64,000 nucleotides of DNA from assembly GCF_014193375.1 (NCBI RefSeq), contig NZ_JACHZF010000009.1:1-64000 (forward strand). Reading direction: 5' to 3'. The position numbers were made by a program, and so were the translations under genes. The notes under the pieces are model-generated. The model had not been told where the DNA came from. It searched no databases and was given only the letters and a program-made list of their open reading frames with translations. This DNA is from Halomonas campaniensis (GTDB lineage Bacteria; Pseudomonadota; Gammaproteobacteria; Pseudomonadales; Halomonadaceae). Of this stretch, positions 39,086-48,365 are shown piece after piece (the stretch's first letter is position 1; the number at the start of each line of letters is the position of its first letter).

Positions 39086-40633
39086 TCAGTCGGAGACCAG
39101 CTCCAGGGGCAGGCCGGCGGCCTTCTGGTAGGCCACCTCCTGCTCCAGGTCGGTGACCAGCAGGGTCGCCTCGTCACCGGGCTCGAGCCGCAGGCGCAGC
39201 GTCTCGCCCCGGGCCTCGAGCCGCGGCGGGGCGAGCGGCTGCTCGGGGCGGGTATGGTTCAGCAGCACCGCCAGGCGCAGCAGCCGGGCCAGGCGGGCAT
39301 GGGAGTCCTGCTCCGAGTCGGGCAGGGCCTGCCACTCCTTGAGCGGGAACTTGCGCCGGTGGGCGCGCACCAGGAAGGCCAGCAGGCGCTGTTCCGGGCG
39401 CGAGAAGCCGGCCAGGTCGGAATGCTCCAGCAGGTAGGCGCCGTGGCGATGGAACTGGCTGTGGGAGATCGCCAGGCCGATCTCGTGGAGCCGGGCCCCC
39501 CAGGCCAGGAAGCGTGCCTGGTCGTCGTCCAGCCGCCACGCCTCGCGGACCTGCTCGAAGAGGGCGATGGCCGTCTCGGCCACGTTGGCGGCCTGTCGGC
39601 CATCCACCCCGTAGCAGCGCTCCAGGCTCTCCACGCTCTTCAGGCGAGAGTCCTCCGGACTGTTGCGCCCCACCATGTCATAGAGCACCCCCTCGCGCAG
39701 GGCCCCGTCGGCGTAGCGCATGCGCTCGAGCTCGAACGCCTCGAAGACGGCGCAGAGTACCGCGATGCCGGCAGGAAAGACCCTGGCTCGGTCGGGCTTG
39801 AGCCCCTCCAGGGCGACCCGGTCGAGCCGCTTGCACTTGATCAGCCGCTCGCGCAGGGCGGCCAGGCCCTCCCGGGTGATGACCCCCTCCGGCGCCCCGC
39901 CCGCGGCATGGATCACCGCGGCGGCCGCCTTGATGGTGCCGCTGGAGCCCACCGGATCCTCCCAGCCCAGCTCGCGGTACTGGCGGCGGATGTTGGCCAG
40001 CTCCGAGAGGGCGGCCAGCTCCGCGCGGCGGAAGCGCTTCTCGCTGATCTCGCCCTCGGGGAAGAAGCGTCCCGTGAAGGTGACGCAGCCCATGCGCAGG
40101 CTCTCCAGGGCCAGCGGCTCGAAGCGTTCACCGATGATGAACTCCGTGGAGCCGCCGCCGATGTCGACGATCAGCCGCCGACCGTCCTCGGCCAGGGCGT
40201 GGGCGGCGCCCAGGTAGATCAGGCGCGCCTCCTCGCGGCCGGCGATGATCTCGATACGGCAGCCCAGCAGCGCCTCGGCGCGGTCGATCAGCGCCTGACT
40301 GTTGGCGGCGTCGCGCAGGGCATTGGTCCCCACCACCCGCAGGTGGCCGGGGGCGATATCGGAGAGGTAGGGGGCGAAGCGCTCCAGGCAGGCCAGGGCC
40401 CGTGCCATGGTGGCCTCCTCCAGCACGCCGTCCTCGTCCAGGCCGGCGGCCAGCTGGACCTTCTCGCCCTGGCGGGCCACCACCTGCAGCCGGTTCTCCT
40501 GGTAGTTGGCGACCAGCAGGTGGAAGCTGTTGGAGCCCAGGTCGATGGCGGCCAGGCGCCGGGGGGCGGGCGCATCGGCAGGGGAGGTGTCAGCGGCGGC
40601 GTGGCCGGGGGCCGGGTCCAGTGGCGAGGTCAT
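39086..40633 (-). CDS. ppx: Exopolyphosphatase
   Basis: Processively hydrolyses terminal phosphate from polyphosphate, and may also act on pppGpp as in E. coli. The 515-aa product matches E. coli Ppx (513). It has the actin-like ATPase motifs AIDLGSNSFHLLVA and DIGGGSTEFI, then the HD-like C-terminal region (LGWGARLHEIG type, here WGARLHEIGLAISHS). The start at 40633 has AAGGACTC upstream; the long frame extending to 41215 crosses the rho leader and is not coding. In Pseudomonas ppx adjoins ppk; here ppk is about 21 kb away. Confidence 0.93.
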   Translation of the reverse strand: MTSPLDPAPGHAAADTSPADAPAPRRLAAIDLGSNSFHLLVANYQENRLQVVARQGEKVQLAAGLDEDGVLEEATMARALACLERFAPYLSDIAPGHLRVVGTNALRDAANSQALIDRAEALLGCRIEIIAGREEARLIYLGAAHALAEDGRRLIVDIGGGSTEFIIGERFEPLALESLRMGCVTFTGRFFPEGEISEKRFRRAELAALSELANIRRQYRELGWEDPVGSSGTIKAAAAVIHAAGGAPEGVITREGLAALRERLIKCKRLDRVALEGLKPDRARVFPAGIAVLCAVFEAFELERMRYADGALREGVLYDMVGRNSPEDSRLKSVESLERCYGVDGRQAANVAETAIALFEQVREAWRLDDDQARFLAWGARLHEIGLAISHSQFHRHGAYLLEHSDLAGFSRPEQRLLAFLVRAHRRKFPLKEWQALPDSEQDSHARLARLLRLAVLLNHTRPEQPLAPPRLEARGETLRLRLEPGDEATLLVTDLEQEVAYQKAAGLPLELVSD

Positions 40634-40711
40634 GGCGAGTCCTTGGAGTATGCTGGGTGAAAGGTTGCGGTCCGACCGGGTCCGTGTCAATTGCCGCGGC
40701 CATGGCAGGGC

Positions 40712-40740
40712 TTGCGTTTGGCAGCGGCCTTGACTAGTAT
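40712..40740 (+). promoter_or_regulatory. rho promoter
   Basis: TTGCGT, 17 bp, TAGTAT. It would give rho a leader of about 320 nt. On the opposite strand a TTGACA (40690-40685) may serve ppx, but its -10 is poor. Confidence 0.45.
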
Positions 40741-40746
40741 CGGGGC

Positions 40747-41069
40747 GTTCGCCTGTTCCGAATGCTTCCCGACCGTTCCACGGCGATCCCGTCTCGGTCA
40801 TTTCCAAGTCGTCAGACAGCCCACTGCTCTCAGCGTCGATGCCGGCCGATTGCCGACTCCGCTGATCAGGCGAAAGTGAAACCCGCACCCTCGACTCCCG
40901 ACTCGGCCCGGCTGCCCCCTGTGGTGGTTCCCCCATGGCCATGGGATGCACATGACGAGTGGCGGCCTCCCCGGGCTCTGAACGCACCCCACGCGGCGTT
41001 ATCGTCTCGCCTCCCGCCACACGCGGCGTACCGACGCCCGGCTTCCACGAGCAATCTCTGAACACACCG
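40747..41069 (+). promoter_or_regulatory. Long 5' leader of rho
   Basis: About 320 nt precede rho with no gene of good coding character. The trxA gene that lies between ppx and rho in pseudomonads is absent. E. coli rho has a long leader in which Rho terminates its own transcript; this leader, rich in CCCGC and CACCC stretches (about 40880-41050), could act likewise. That function is inferred. Confidence 0.4.
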
Positions 41070-42329
<1,260 letters not shown>

Positions 42330-42387
42330 GGCGAGCCCGCCGCGACTAGGGCGCAGGAAAGCTGTGCAATAGTTGTACGGGGAATCG

Positions 42388-42416
42388 AGGGGGCAGCATG
42401 TTATGCTGCCCCTTTC
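42388..42416 (+). terminator. Terminator after rho
   Basis: GGGGCAGCAT/ATGCTGCCCC with a 3-nt loop and a following TTT. It ends only about 26 bp before the ubiD ATG, so the ubiD ribosome binding region begins right after it. Confidence 0.85.
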
Positions 42417-42441
42417 GTCGTACTGCAACCGGGAAATCCGA

Positions 42442-43926
42442 ATGAAGTACAAGGACCTGCGGGAGTTCATCGCCGTCCTGGAGGCCCAGGGCGAGCTCAG
42501 GCGCATCACCGCCGAGGTGGATCCCTACCTCGAGATCACCGAGATCTGCGATCGCACCCTGCGTGCCGGCGGGCCGGCGCTGCTGTTCGAGAACGTCAAG
42601 GGCCACACCATGCCGCTGCTCGGCAACCTCTTCGGCACGCCGAAGCGGGTCGCCATGGGCATGGGCCAGGATTCCGTCGCCGCCCTGCGCGAGGTGGGCG
42701 AGCTGCTCGCCTTCCTCAAGGAGCCCGAGCCCCCGAAGGGCTTCCGTGACGCCTGGGACAAGCTGCCGATCTTCAAGCAGGTGATGAGCATGGGGCCGAA
42801 GACGGTGCGCTCGGCGCCGGTCCAGGCGCTCGTCCATGAGGGCGACGAGGTCGACCTCGACCGCCTGCCGATCCAGCACTGCTGGCCCGGCGACGCCGCG
42901 CCGCTGGTCACCTGGCCGCTGGTGATCACCCGCGGCCCCCACAAGACGCGCCAGAACCTGGGCATCTACCGCCAGCAGAAGCTCTCCAGGAACCGCCTGA
43001 TCATGCGCTGGCTCTCCCATCGCGGCGGGGCGCTGGACTTCCTGGAGTTCCAGAAGGCCCATCCCGGCGAGCCCTTCCCGGTGGCGGTGGCGCTGGGCGC
43101 CGATCCCGCCACCATCCTCGGCGCGGTGACCCCGGTGCCGGACTCGCTCTCCGAGTACGCCTTCGCCGGGCTGCTGCGCGGCTCGCGCACCGAGCTGGTC
43201 AAGTGCGGCCATGCCGATCTGGAAGTGCCTGCGTCAGCAGAAATCATCCTGGAAGGCTTCATCTACCCGGACGACATGGCGCCGGAGGGGCCCTACGGCG
43301 ACCACACCGGCTACTACAACGAGATCGACCACTTCCCGGTGTTCACGGTGACGCGCATGACCATGCGCGAGAACGCCATCTACCACTCCACCTATACCGG
43401 TCGCCCGCCCGATGAGCCGGCGATCCTGGGGCTGGCGCTGAACGAGGTGTTCGTGCCGATCCTGCGCAAGCAGTTTCCCGAGATCGTCGACTTCTACCTG
43501 CCCCCGGAAGGCTGCTCCTACCGCATGGCGGTGGTGACCATGAAGAAGCAGTACCCGGGCCACGCCAAGCGGGTGATGATGGGCGTGTGGAGCTTCCTGC
43601 GCCAGTTCATGTACACCAAGTTCGTGGTGGTGCTCGACGACGACGTCAGCGCCCGCGACTGGGAGGACGTGATCTGGGCCATCACCACGCGCATGGACCC
43701 GGCCCGGGACACCGTGATGGTGGAGAACACCCCCATCGACTACCTGGACTTCGCCTCGCCGGTGGCGGGGCTGGGCTCCAAGATGGGCCTGGATGCCACC
43801 AGCAAGTGGCCCGGCGAGACCGACCGGGAGTGGGGCACGCCCATCGTCATGGACGAGGCCGTGAAGGCCCGCGTCAGCGAACGCTGGCACGAGCTGGGCA
43901 TCGAACTCCCCGACAACACACCCTGA
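42442..43926 (+). CDS. ubiD: 4-hydroxy-3-polyprenylbenzoate decarboxylase
   Basis: Prenylated-FMN-dependent decarboxylase of ubiquinone synthesis; needs UbiX (not in the window) for its cofactor. The 494-aa product has the usual length. Recognisable family blocks are [36 protein letters not shown], the conserved [13 protein letters not shown] and [17 protein letters not shown]. The ATG at 42442 follows GGGAAATCC. Fre-type flavin reductase follows 17 bp later; since UbiD/UbiX use flavin, the pairing is reasonable and is also seen in enterics. Confidence 0.95.
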   Translation: MKYKDLREFIAVLEAQGELRRITAEVDPYLEITEICDRTLRAGGPALLFENVKGHTMPLLGNLFGTPKRVAMGMGQDSVAALREVGELLAFLKEPEPPKGFRDAWDKLPIFKQVMSMGPKTVRSAPVQALVHEGDEVDLDRLPIQHCWPGDAAPLVTWPLVITRGPHKTRQNLGIYRQQKLSRNRLIMRWLSHRGGALDFLEFQKAHPGEPFPVAVALGADPATILGAVTPVPDSLSEYAFAGLLRGSRTELVKCGHADLEVPASAEIILEGFIYPDDMAPEGPYGDHTGYYNEIDHFPVFTVTRMTMRENAIYHSTYTGRPPDEPAILGLALNEVFVPILRKQFPEIVDFYLPPEGCSYRMAVVTMKKQYPGHAKRVMMGVWSFLRQFMYTKFVVVLDDDVSARDWEDVIWAITTRMDPARDTVMVENTPIDYLDFASPVAGLGSKMGLDATSKWPGETDREWGTPIVMDEAVKARVSERWHELGIELPDNTP

Positions 43927-43943
43927 CAACGCATGAGGCACTC

Positions 43944-44723
43944 ATGACCCCAAGGACCCTGACCTGCCTGGTCACCGAGGTCGAGGATCTCACCCCGGAC
44001 GTCTTCCGTGTCCAGCTGGAGGGCCGGCCCGAGGCCGTGGCCCACGCCCCCGGGCAGTACCTCGAGCTCAGGCTCGACGACGAGACCTGGGTGCCCTTCT
44101 CCATTGCCAACGCCCACGGCGGTGACGGCATGATCGAGCTGCACATCCAGCACTGGCCCGAGCGGGAGAACTCCGCCCGCCTGCGCGAGCTGGTCCAGGT
44201 GGCCGAACGGCTGACCCTGCGCCTGCCCGGCGGCGACTGCGTGCTGGACCCGGACAGCCGCCGTCCGCTGCTGCTGATCGCCGCCGGCACCGGCTTCGCC
44301 CAGATGAAGGCGATCGTCGAGGCGGCGCTGCACGAGGACCCCGAGCGGCAGGTCGACCTGTGGTGGGCGGCCCGGGAGCGTCGCGACCTCTACCTGGAGC
44401 GCCTTCCCCGGGAGTGGGCGGAGGGGCATGCCCACTTCCGCTTCCATGCGGTGAGCGAGGTTGCCCCCGAGACCCCGGTCGACGGTGAGCGGATCCGCGG
44501 TCACCGTGGGCGCATCGACCAGGCCCTGGCCGCGGCGCTCGACGATGTCTCGGGCCATGACGTCTACCTCTCCGGCTCGCCGGGCATGGTCTACGCCTGC
44601 GTGGACGTGCTGGCGTCGCTGGGGCTCTCCCCCTCGCGGGTCTTCTCCGATGTCTTCGCCTATGCCCCCCGGGACCCCATCGTGCCCACCGCCGGCAGCC
44701 TGGTCCGGGAGGCCCGCTCATGA
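43944..44723 (+). CDS. fre: NAD(P)H-flavin reductase-like protein
   Basis: Ferredoxin-NADP reductase-fold protein that would pass electrons from NAD(P)H to free flavin. The 259-aa product has the flavin-binding WVPFSIAN, the nucleotide-binding AAGTGFAQMKAI and the C-terminal VYLSGSPGMVYACVDVL, where Fre-like enzymes have a substrate-gating end. It is slightly longer than E. coli Fre (233). It is placed between ubiD and folM; the folM ATG overlaps its stop as ATGA, so all three form a unit. Confidence 0.85.
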   Translation: MTPRTLTCLVTEVEDLTPDVFRVQLEGRPEAVAHAPGQYLELRLDDETWVPFSIANAHGGDGMIELHIQHWPERENSARLRELVQVAERLTLRLPGGDCVLDPDSRRPLLLIAAGTGFAQMKAIVEAALHEDPERQVDLWWAARERRDLYLERLPREWAEGHAHFRFHAVSEVAPETPVDGERIRGHRGRIDQALAAALDDVSGHDVYLSGSPGMVYACVDVLASLGLSPSRVFSDVFAYAPRDPIVPTAGSLVREARS

Positions 44724-45433
44724 GCGCCTCGCCGATCCTGATCACCGGCGGCGCCCAGCGGCTGGGTCGCCACTGTGCCGAGCGCCTGCGGGACGACGGC
44801 CATCCGGTGATCATCAGCTACCGCCGCGAGCGCCCCGAGCTCGAGGCGCTGCGCGAGCGTGGCATCGTCACCCTGCCGGCCGACTTCTCCAGCGAGGCGG
44901 GGATCCTCGACTTCCTCGCGCGCCTCAAGGCCGAGACGTCGTCGCTGCGGGCCATCGTCCACAACGCCAGCGACTGGGCCCCGGACTCCAGCGGGGCCGA
45001 GGCGGGGGCCACCTTCGAACGGCTGTTCCGGGTGCACATGCTGGCGCCCTACCTGATCAACCTGCATGCCCGCGAGCTGCTCGAGGCGTGCAGCGAACCC
45101 CAGCGCGACATCGTGCACATGACCGACTATGTGGTGCAGAAGGGCTCGCGCAAGCATGCCGCCTATGCCGCCAGCAAGGCGGGGCTGGCCAACCTGACCC
45201 TGTCGTTCGCCGCCATGTACGCCCCGACGATCCAGGTCAACGCCATCGCCCCCGCGCTGATCATGCTCAACGAGGGCGACGACGAGGCCTATGCCGAGAA
45301 GGCCCGTGCCAAGTCGGCCATGGAGATGGTTCCCGGCCCGGGGGTGATCTACCAGAGCCTGCGCTACCTGCTCGACAACCGCTACGTCACCGGGGTGACC
45401 CTGCCCGTGGACGGTGGTCGGCACCTGCGCTAG
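44720..45433 (+). CDS. folM: Dihydromonapterin reductase
   Basis: Short-chain dehydrogenase that makes tetrahydromonapterin, the cofactor of phenylalanine hydroxylase in many gammaproteobacteria, and can reduce dihydrofolate. The 237-aa product shows GGAQRLG (Rossmann), the HNASDW motif, the catalytic YAASKAG (Tyr and Lys) and a C-terminus VDGGRHLR that matches E. coli FolM closely. It overlaps the upstream flavin reductase by 4 bp. After it, 45434-45633 holds only small GC hairpins and a -10-like TAGAAT (45572-45577). Confidence 0.92.
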   Translation: MSASPILITGGAQRLGRHCAERLRDDGHPVIISYRRERPELEALRERGIVTLPADFSSEAGILDFLARLKAETSSLRAIVHNASDWAPDSSGAEAGATFERLFRVHMLAPYLINLHARELLEACSEPQRDIVHMTDYVVQKGSRKHAAYAASKAGLANLTLSFAAMYAPTIQVNAIAPALIMLNEGDDEAYAEKARAKSAMEMVPGPGVIYQSLRYLLDNRYVTGVTLPVDGGRHLR

Positions 45434-45633
45434 GGGGGCGTCGCCGACGGCAACGCCCTCGTGTGACCGGCATCGGCCTGCCGGTGTGAGGCGGCAGGCC
45501 GCTGCGCTGAGCGCCGCCATCTGCAACATCCTGGCCCGGCGGGGCCGGTCGCTGGCGCGGCGCATCTCGGCTAGAATGGCCGGGCAACCGGCAAGACCCC
45601 CTGACAGCAAAACCCTCGAAGAAGGAGCAATCC

Positions 45634-45762
45634 ATGGCGGGACACGACGAGAACTTCAAGGACGACAGCGGCCTGCTGGCCGTGGTCCTGGGCCTGGCGG
45701 TGCTGGTGGGCATGAGCGCCCTGCCGGCCACCATCGGCTGGGTGCAGGTCTTCAGCGGCTGA
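45634..45762 (+). CDS. Small single-span membrane protein
   Basis: A 42-aa peptide with an acidic N-terminus (MAGHDENFKDDS) and one hydrophobic segment (about residues 13-38, LLAVVLGLAVLVGMSALPAT). GAAGGAG lies at ideal distance from the ATG, and a TAGAAT -10-like box is about 57 bp upstream. I do not recognise the family. Its location just before the aromatic leader may be chance; it has no aromatic run itself. Confidence 0.65.
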   Translation: MAGHDENFKDDSGLLAVVLGLAVLVGMSALPATIGWVQVFSG

Positions 45763-45783
45763 TCGGCGCTGCCTTCGGCGCAC

Positions 45784-45812
45784 TTGCCAGCCCCTGCCCG
45801 ATACGGCACGAT
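45784..45812 (+). promoter_or_regulatory. Candidate promoter of the aromatic leader
   Basis: TTGCCA, 17 bp, CACGAT. The -35 is good and the -10 weak. It would start transcription just before the first leader peptide. Confidence 0.35.
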
Positions 45813-45836
45813 GTTCGCAAGACTCAGGAGATGACC

Positions 45837-45962
45837 ATGACCGCATTCGCCATCGACTCCCTTCGCCATCGCGCTGCCGCGCGTGGGGTCGTGGTGTCCG
45901 ACAGCGGTCGCCGGGGCTGGTATGGCTACTTTATGACCGGTGTGCCGGCGGCCATGTCCTGA
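45837..45962 (+). CDS. Aromatic leader peptide 1 (attenuation)
   Basis: A 41-aa peptide with AGGAG 6 bp before its ATG. Residues 28-32 read Trp-Tyr-Gly-Tyr-Phe, a dense run of aromatic codons in a short arginine-rich peptide, as expected of a leader that stalls ribosomes when aromatic aminoacyl-tRNA is short. Its stop is 52 bp before a strong terminator hairpin. The start region (AGGAGA, ATGACCGCA) closely resembles that of leader 2, suggesting duplication. An ATG 6 bp upstream lacks spacing for the ribosome binding site. Confidence 0.75.
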   Translation: MTAFAIDSLRHRAAARGVVVSDSGRRGWYGYFMTGVPAAMS

Positions 45963-46014
45963 GCAGCAGACGAGACATCGCCGAGAGGCACGCCCCACCC
46001 GGGTCGCCTCCCCA

Positions 46015-46056
46015 CAGAACCCCCGGAAGGCGTCCCGCTCCGGGGGTTCTGCGTTT
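46015..46056 (+). terminator. Attenuator terminator between the two leaders
   Basis: A perfect 13-bp stem (CAGAACCCCCGGA/TCCGGGGGTTCTG) with an 11-nt loop, followed by CGTTT. The GC-rich 5' arm could alternatively pair with GCCGGGG inside leader 1 just before the Trp codon (about 45910), but this antiterminator is a guess. Confidence 0.8.
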
Positions 46057-46106
46057 CCGGCCAGTCGATTCACCCGCACCTCAAGATGACAGACAGGAGA
46101 GGCACC

Positions 46107-46265
46107 ATGACCGCAGCCATCGCCCATCGCCCGCTGACCGGCTTCACCGGCTATTACGGCTATTGGCGATTTAGCGAGCTGCGGTCGTGCCAGTGCGCCA
46201 CCTCCGACCGTAGCGCCATCGGTGGCACCCGATCGACACGATGTATCCCCGCTACCCGGAGTTGA
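46107..46265 (+). CDS. Aromatic leader peptide 2 (coupled to DAHP synthase)
   Basis: A 52-aa open frame with AGGAGA before the ATG. Residues 13-22 read Phe-Thr-Gly-Tyr-Tyr-Gly-Tyr-Trp-Arg-Phe: six aromatic codons in ten. Its TGA (46263-46265) lies between the Shine-Dalgarno (GGAG, 46258-46261) and the ATG (46270) of DAHP synthase, so ribosomes ending here could reinitiate. Two mutually exclusive 6-bp stems (CGGTCG/CGACCG and GCCACC/GGTGGC, 46182-46226) lie between the aromatic run and the stop. No terminator follows it, so control here would be translational. Confidence 0.65.
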   Translation: MTAAIAHRPLTGFTGYYGYWRFSELRSCQCATSDRSAIGGTRSTRCIPATRS

Positions 46266-46269
46266 CGCC

Positions 46270-47340
46270 ATGAATGCTTCCCTCGCCACCGCCCTGGCCC
46301 GCACCGAGCCGGACGCCGCCCCCCGGCCCACCGCCCACCTGCCCCTGCCCACCCCCGGCGAGCTGCGCCGTGCCCTGCCCCTGGAGGAAGGCACGGCCCG
46401 CCAGGTCGAGGGTCAGCGCCAGGCGATCCGTGACATCCTCGCCGGTCGCGACGACCGGCTGCTGGTGGTCGTTGGCCCCTGCTCGATCCACGACCCCGAG
46501 GCGGCCCTCGAGTATGCCCGTCGCCTCGCCGAGCTGGCGCCGCGCATCTCGGACCGGATGCTGCCGGTGATGCGGGTCTACGTGGAGAAGCCGCGCACCA
46601 CCGTGGGGTGGAAGGGGCTCGCCTATGACCCCGGCCTGGATGGCTCGGGCGACATGGCCCGCGGCCTCGAGGTCTCGCGGCGGCTGATGCGCGACGTGGC
46701 CGAGCTGGGCCTGCCGGTGGCCACCGAGCTGCTGCAGCCGATGCTGGCGCCCTACCTGGAGGACCTGCTGGCCTGGGTCGCCATCGGTGCGCGCACCACC
46801 GAATCCCAGCTGCATCGCGAACTGGCCAGCGGGCTCGACGCCGTGGTGGGCTTCAAGAACGCCACCGGCGGTGACATCGGCGTGGCGCTGGACGCCATGC
46901 GGGCCGCGGCCCATCCCCACCAGCACTTCGGCCTCGACGCCACGGGCCGTCCGGTGGTGCAGCACACCCCCGGCAACGCCCATACCCACCTGGTGCTGCG
47001 CGGCGGCCACGGCGAGCCCAACTACCAGGCTGCCCACGTGCAGGCGGCACGCCGCGCCCTCGAGGAGGCCGGGCTCACGCCGCGGCTGATGGTCGACTGC
47101 AGCCACGCCAATGCCCGCAAGGATCACCGTCGCCAGAGCGAGGTGCTGGTGGACGTGCTGGCCCAGCGCCTGGCCGGGGAGGGGGCGCTCGCCGGCCTGA
47201 TGATCGAGAGCCACCTGCACGAGGGCAGGCAGCCCCTGGAGCCCGGTCGGCTGCGCCGCGGGGTCTCGGTGACCGACGCCTGCATCGGCTGGGAGACCAC
47301 CGAGCACCTGCTGCTGAGCGCAGCCGAGCGTCTGCGCTAG
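46270..47340 (+). CDS. 3-deoxy-7-phosphoheptulonate synthase (type I DAHP synthase)
   Basis: First step of the shikimate pathway: condenses phosphoenolpyruvate and erythrose 4-phosphate. The 356-aa product is of the AroF/AroG/AroH type, with VGPCSIHDP, YVEKPRTTVGWKG, IGARTTESQ, the metal-site Cys in VGPC, MVDCSHANARKDH and TDACIGWE. Which aromatic amino acid inhibits it cannot be read from the sequence by eye. The open frame continues upstream of 46270, but GGAG spacing, homology and the leader 2 stop all favour this start. It follows two aromatic leader peptides. Confidence 0.95.
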   Translation: MNASLATALARTEPDAAPRPTAHLPLPTPGELRRALPLEEGTARQVEGQRQAIRDILAGRDDRLLVVVGPCSIHDPEAALEYARRLAELAPRISDRMLPVMRVYVEKPRTTVGWKGLAYDPGLDGSGDMARGLEVSRRLMRDVAELGLPVATELLQPMLAPYLEDLLAWVAIGARTTESQLHRELASGLDAVVGFKNATGGDIGVALDAMRAAAHPHQHFGLDATGRPVVQHTPGNAHTHLVLRGGHGEPNYQAAHVQAARRALEEAGLTPRLMVDCSHANARKDHRRQSEVLVDVLAQRLAGEGALAGLMIESHLHEGRQPLEPGRLRRGVSVTDACIGWETTEHLLLSAAERLR

Positions 47341-47407
47341 TCCTGTACCCCGGGGGGCGGAGTCGGGATAATCACCCCGATTTCCGATTCGCCCCCCAGG
47401 AGGCCCC

Positions 47408-47920
47408 ATGCCGTTCCAGTTCGAAGACCACGACCCCGAGACCTACCGCCGCAAGGGCCGCTTCATCAGCCTGGCCATGGCCGGCCAGCTGATCGTCTTC
47501 GGGCTGGTCTTCTCGCAGCTGCTGCAGGCCCTCTTCGACGGCGGCTTCTGGCTCAACGTGGTGGGGGTGCTGCTCGGGCTGGTGGCCACCAGCCTGGTGT
47601 TCGCCGTGCTCCGCGAACGCCCCTGGATGACCGAGATGCGCTACGTCTGGCAGCTCAAGCACCATCTCTCCCGGGTCAGCGGCTACCTGCCGGCCCTGCG
47701 CAAGGGCATGGCGGAGGACAACGACACCGCCCTGGCGGTGATGGCCTTCTACCACCAGGGCATGGCCCAGCTGGCCGAGCTCAACGGCCGTACCCTGGAC
47801 GACGACGCCGAACTCCTCGCCGAGCGCCAGAAGGTGCGCCTGGCCCGCCAGGCGCGCGGCCTGCCCGAGCGCGTCGAGGGCTTCGACCCCCATGACCTGG
47901 CCGCCTTCAAGCGCGGCTGA
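47408..47920 (+). CDS. DUF3087-like membrane protein
   Basis: A 170-aa protein with two hydrophobic segments (about residues 19-42 and 47-68) and a charged cytoplasmic C-terminal half. It resembles the DUF3087 family of gammaproteobacteria; function unknown. AGGAGG lies before the ATG. The 67-bp gap to DAHP synthase contains an imperfect inverted repeat (GGGGGGCG ... CGCCCCCC, 47352-47397). It converges with gspM over 40 bp without a clear terminator. Confidence 0.7.
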   Translation: MPFQFEDHDPETYRRKGRFISLAMAGQLIVFGLVFSQLLQALFDGGFWLNVVGVLLGLVATSLVFAVLRERPWMTEMRYVWQLKHHLSRVSGYLPALRKGMAEDNDTALAVMAFYHQGMAQLAELNGRTLDDDAELLAERQKVRLARQARGLPERVEGFDPHDLAAFKRG

Positions 47921-47960
47921 CGCCGCCAGGGGGGCGGGACGCTGGGCGGCTCGTGGCGCG

Positions 47961-48365
47961 TCAGGGGAGACGCTCGAAGGTCGCCTCGACCCGGATCTCC
48001 TCGCCCTGTCGTGAGAGCTCCCAGTCCCGTGCCCACCAGCCACCCTGGGCCGCCCACTCGCTGAAGGCCAGGAAGACCGAGATGTCCCGTACCCTGGCGA
48101 GCACCCGTCGCTGGTCCAGCGCCTCCTCGACGCGCACCTCCTGCATGCCGAGGGCGTGGGCCCGCGCGTTCCAGGCCTCCGCGGATGCCGCAGGATCCGT
48201 GACGCGCGCCTCGGGCGCGGCAGGGGGCAGGGGGAGCGGTGCGTGCCGTGCCACCAGGTAGGCACTCATCAGGAGGATCACCCCCCCTCCTGCCATGAGT
48301 CGCAGTCGCTGCCCCGGCGGCCTAGCCTGCCAGGCCCCGAGGAGCCGTTCAGCGGTCGGCGTCAT
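47961..48365 (-). CDS. gspM: Type II secretion protein GspM
   Basis: Inner-membrane platform component that partners GspL. The 134-aa product has one membrane segment at about residues 22-39 and a small periplasmic ferredoxin-like domain (EVRVEEALDQRRVLARVRD). Sequence identity in this family is low; the call rests on size, topology and place at the end of the operon. Its ATG overlaps the gspL stop (ATGA). No terminator is evident after it. Confidence 0.85.
   Translation of the reverse strand: MTPTAERLLGAWQARPPGQRLRLMAGGGVILLMSAYLVARHAPLPLPPAAPEARVTDPAASAEAWNARAHALGMQEVRVEEALDQRRVLARVRDISVFLAFSEWAAQGGWWARDWELSRQGEEIRVEATFERLP

Noticed and set aside
40959..41069. N-terminal extension of Rho by 37 residues
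   Set aside because: Rho has a fixed N-terminus in gammaproteobacteria; ATG 41070 gives exactly 419 aa. The extension is proline/serine rich and falls in the leader.
46107..46269. Leader 2 as a frameshifted N-terminus of DAHP synthase
   Set aside because: DAHP synthase has a complete N-terminus and its own Shine-Dalgarno. The leader frame has its own ribosome binding site and an aromatic run.
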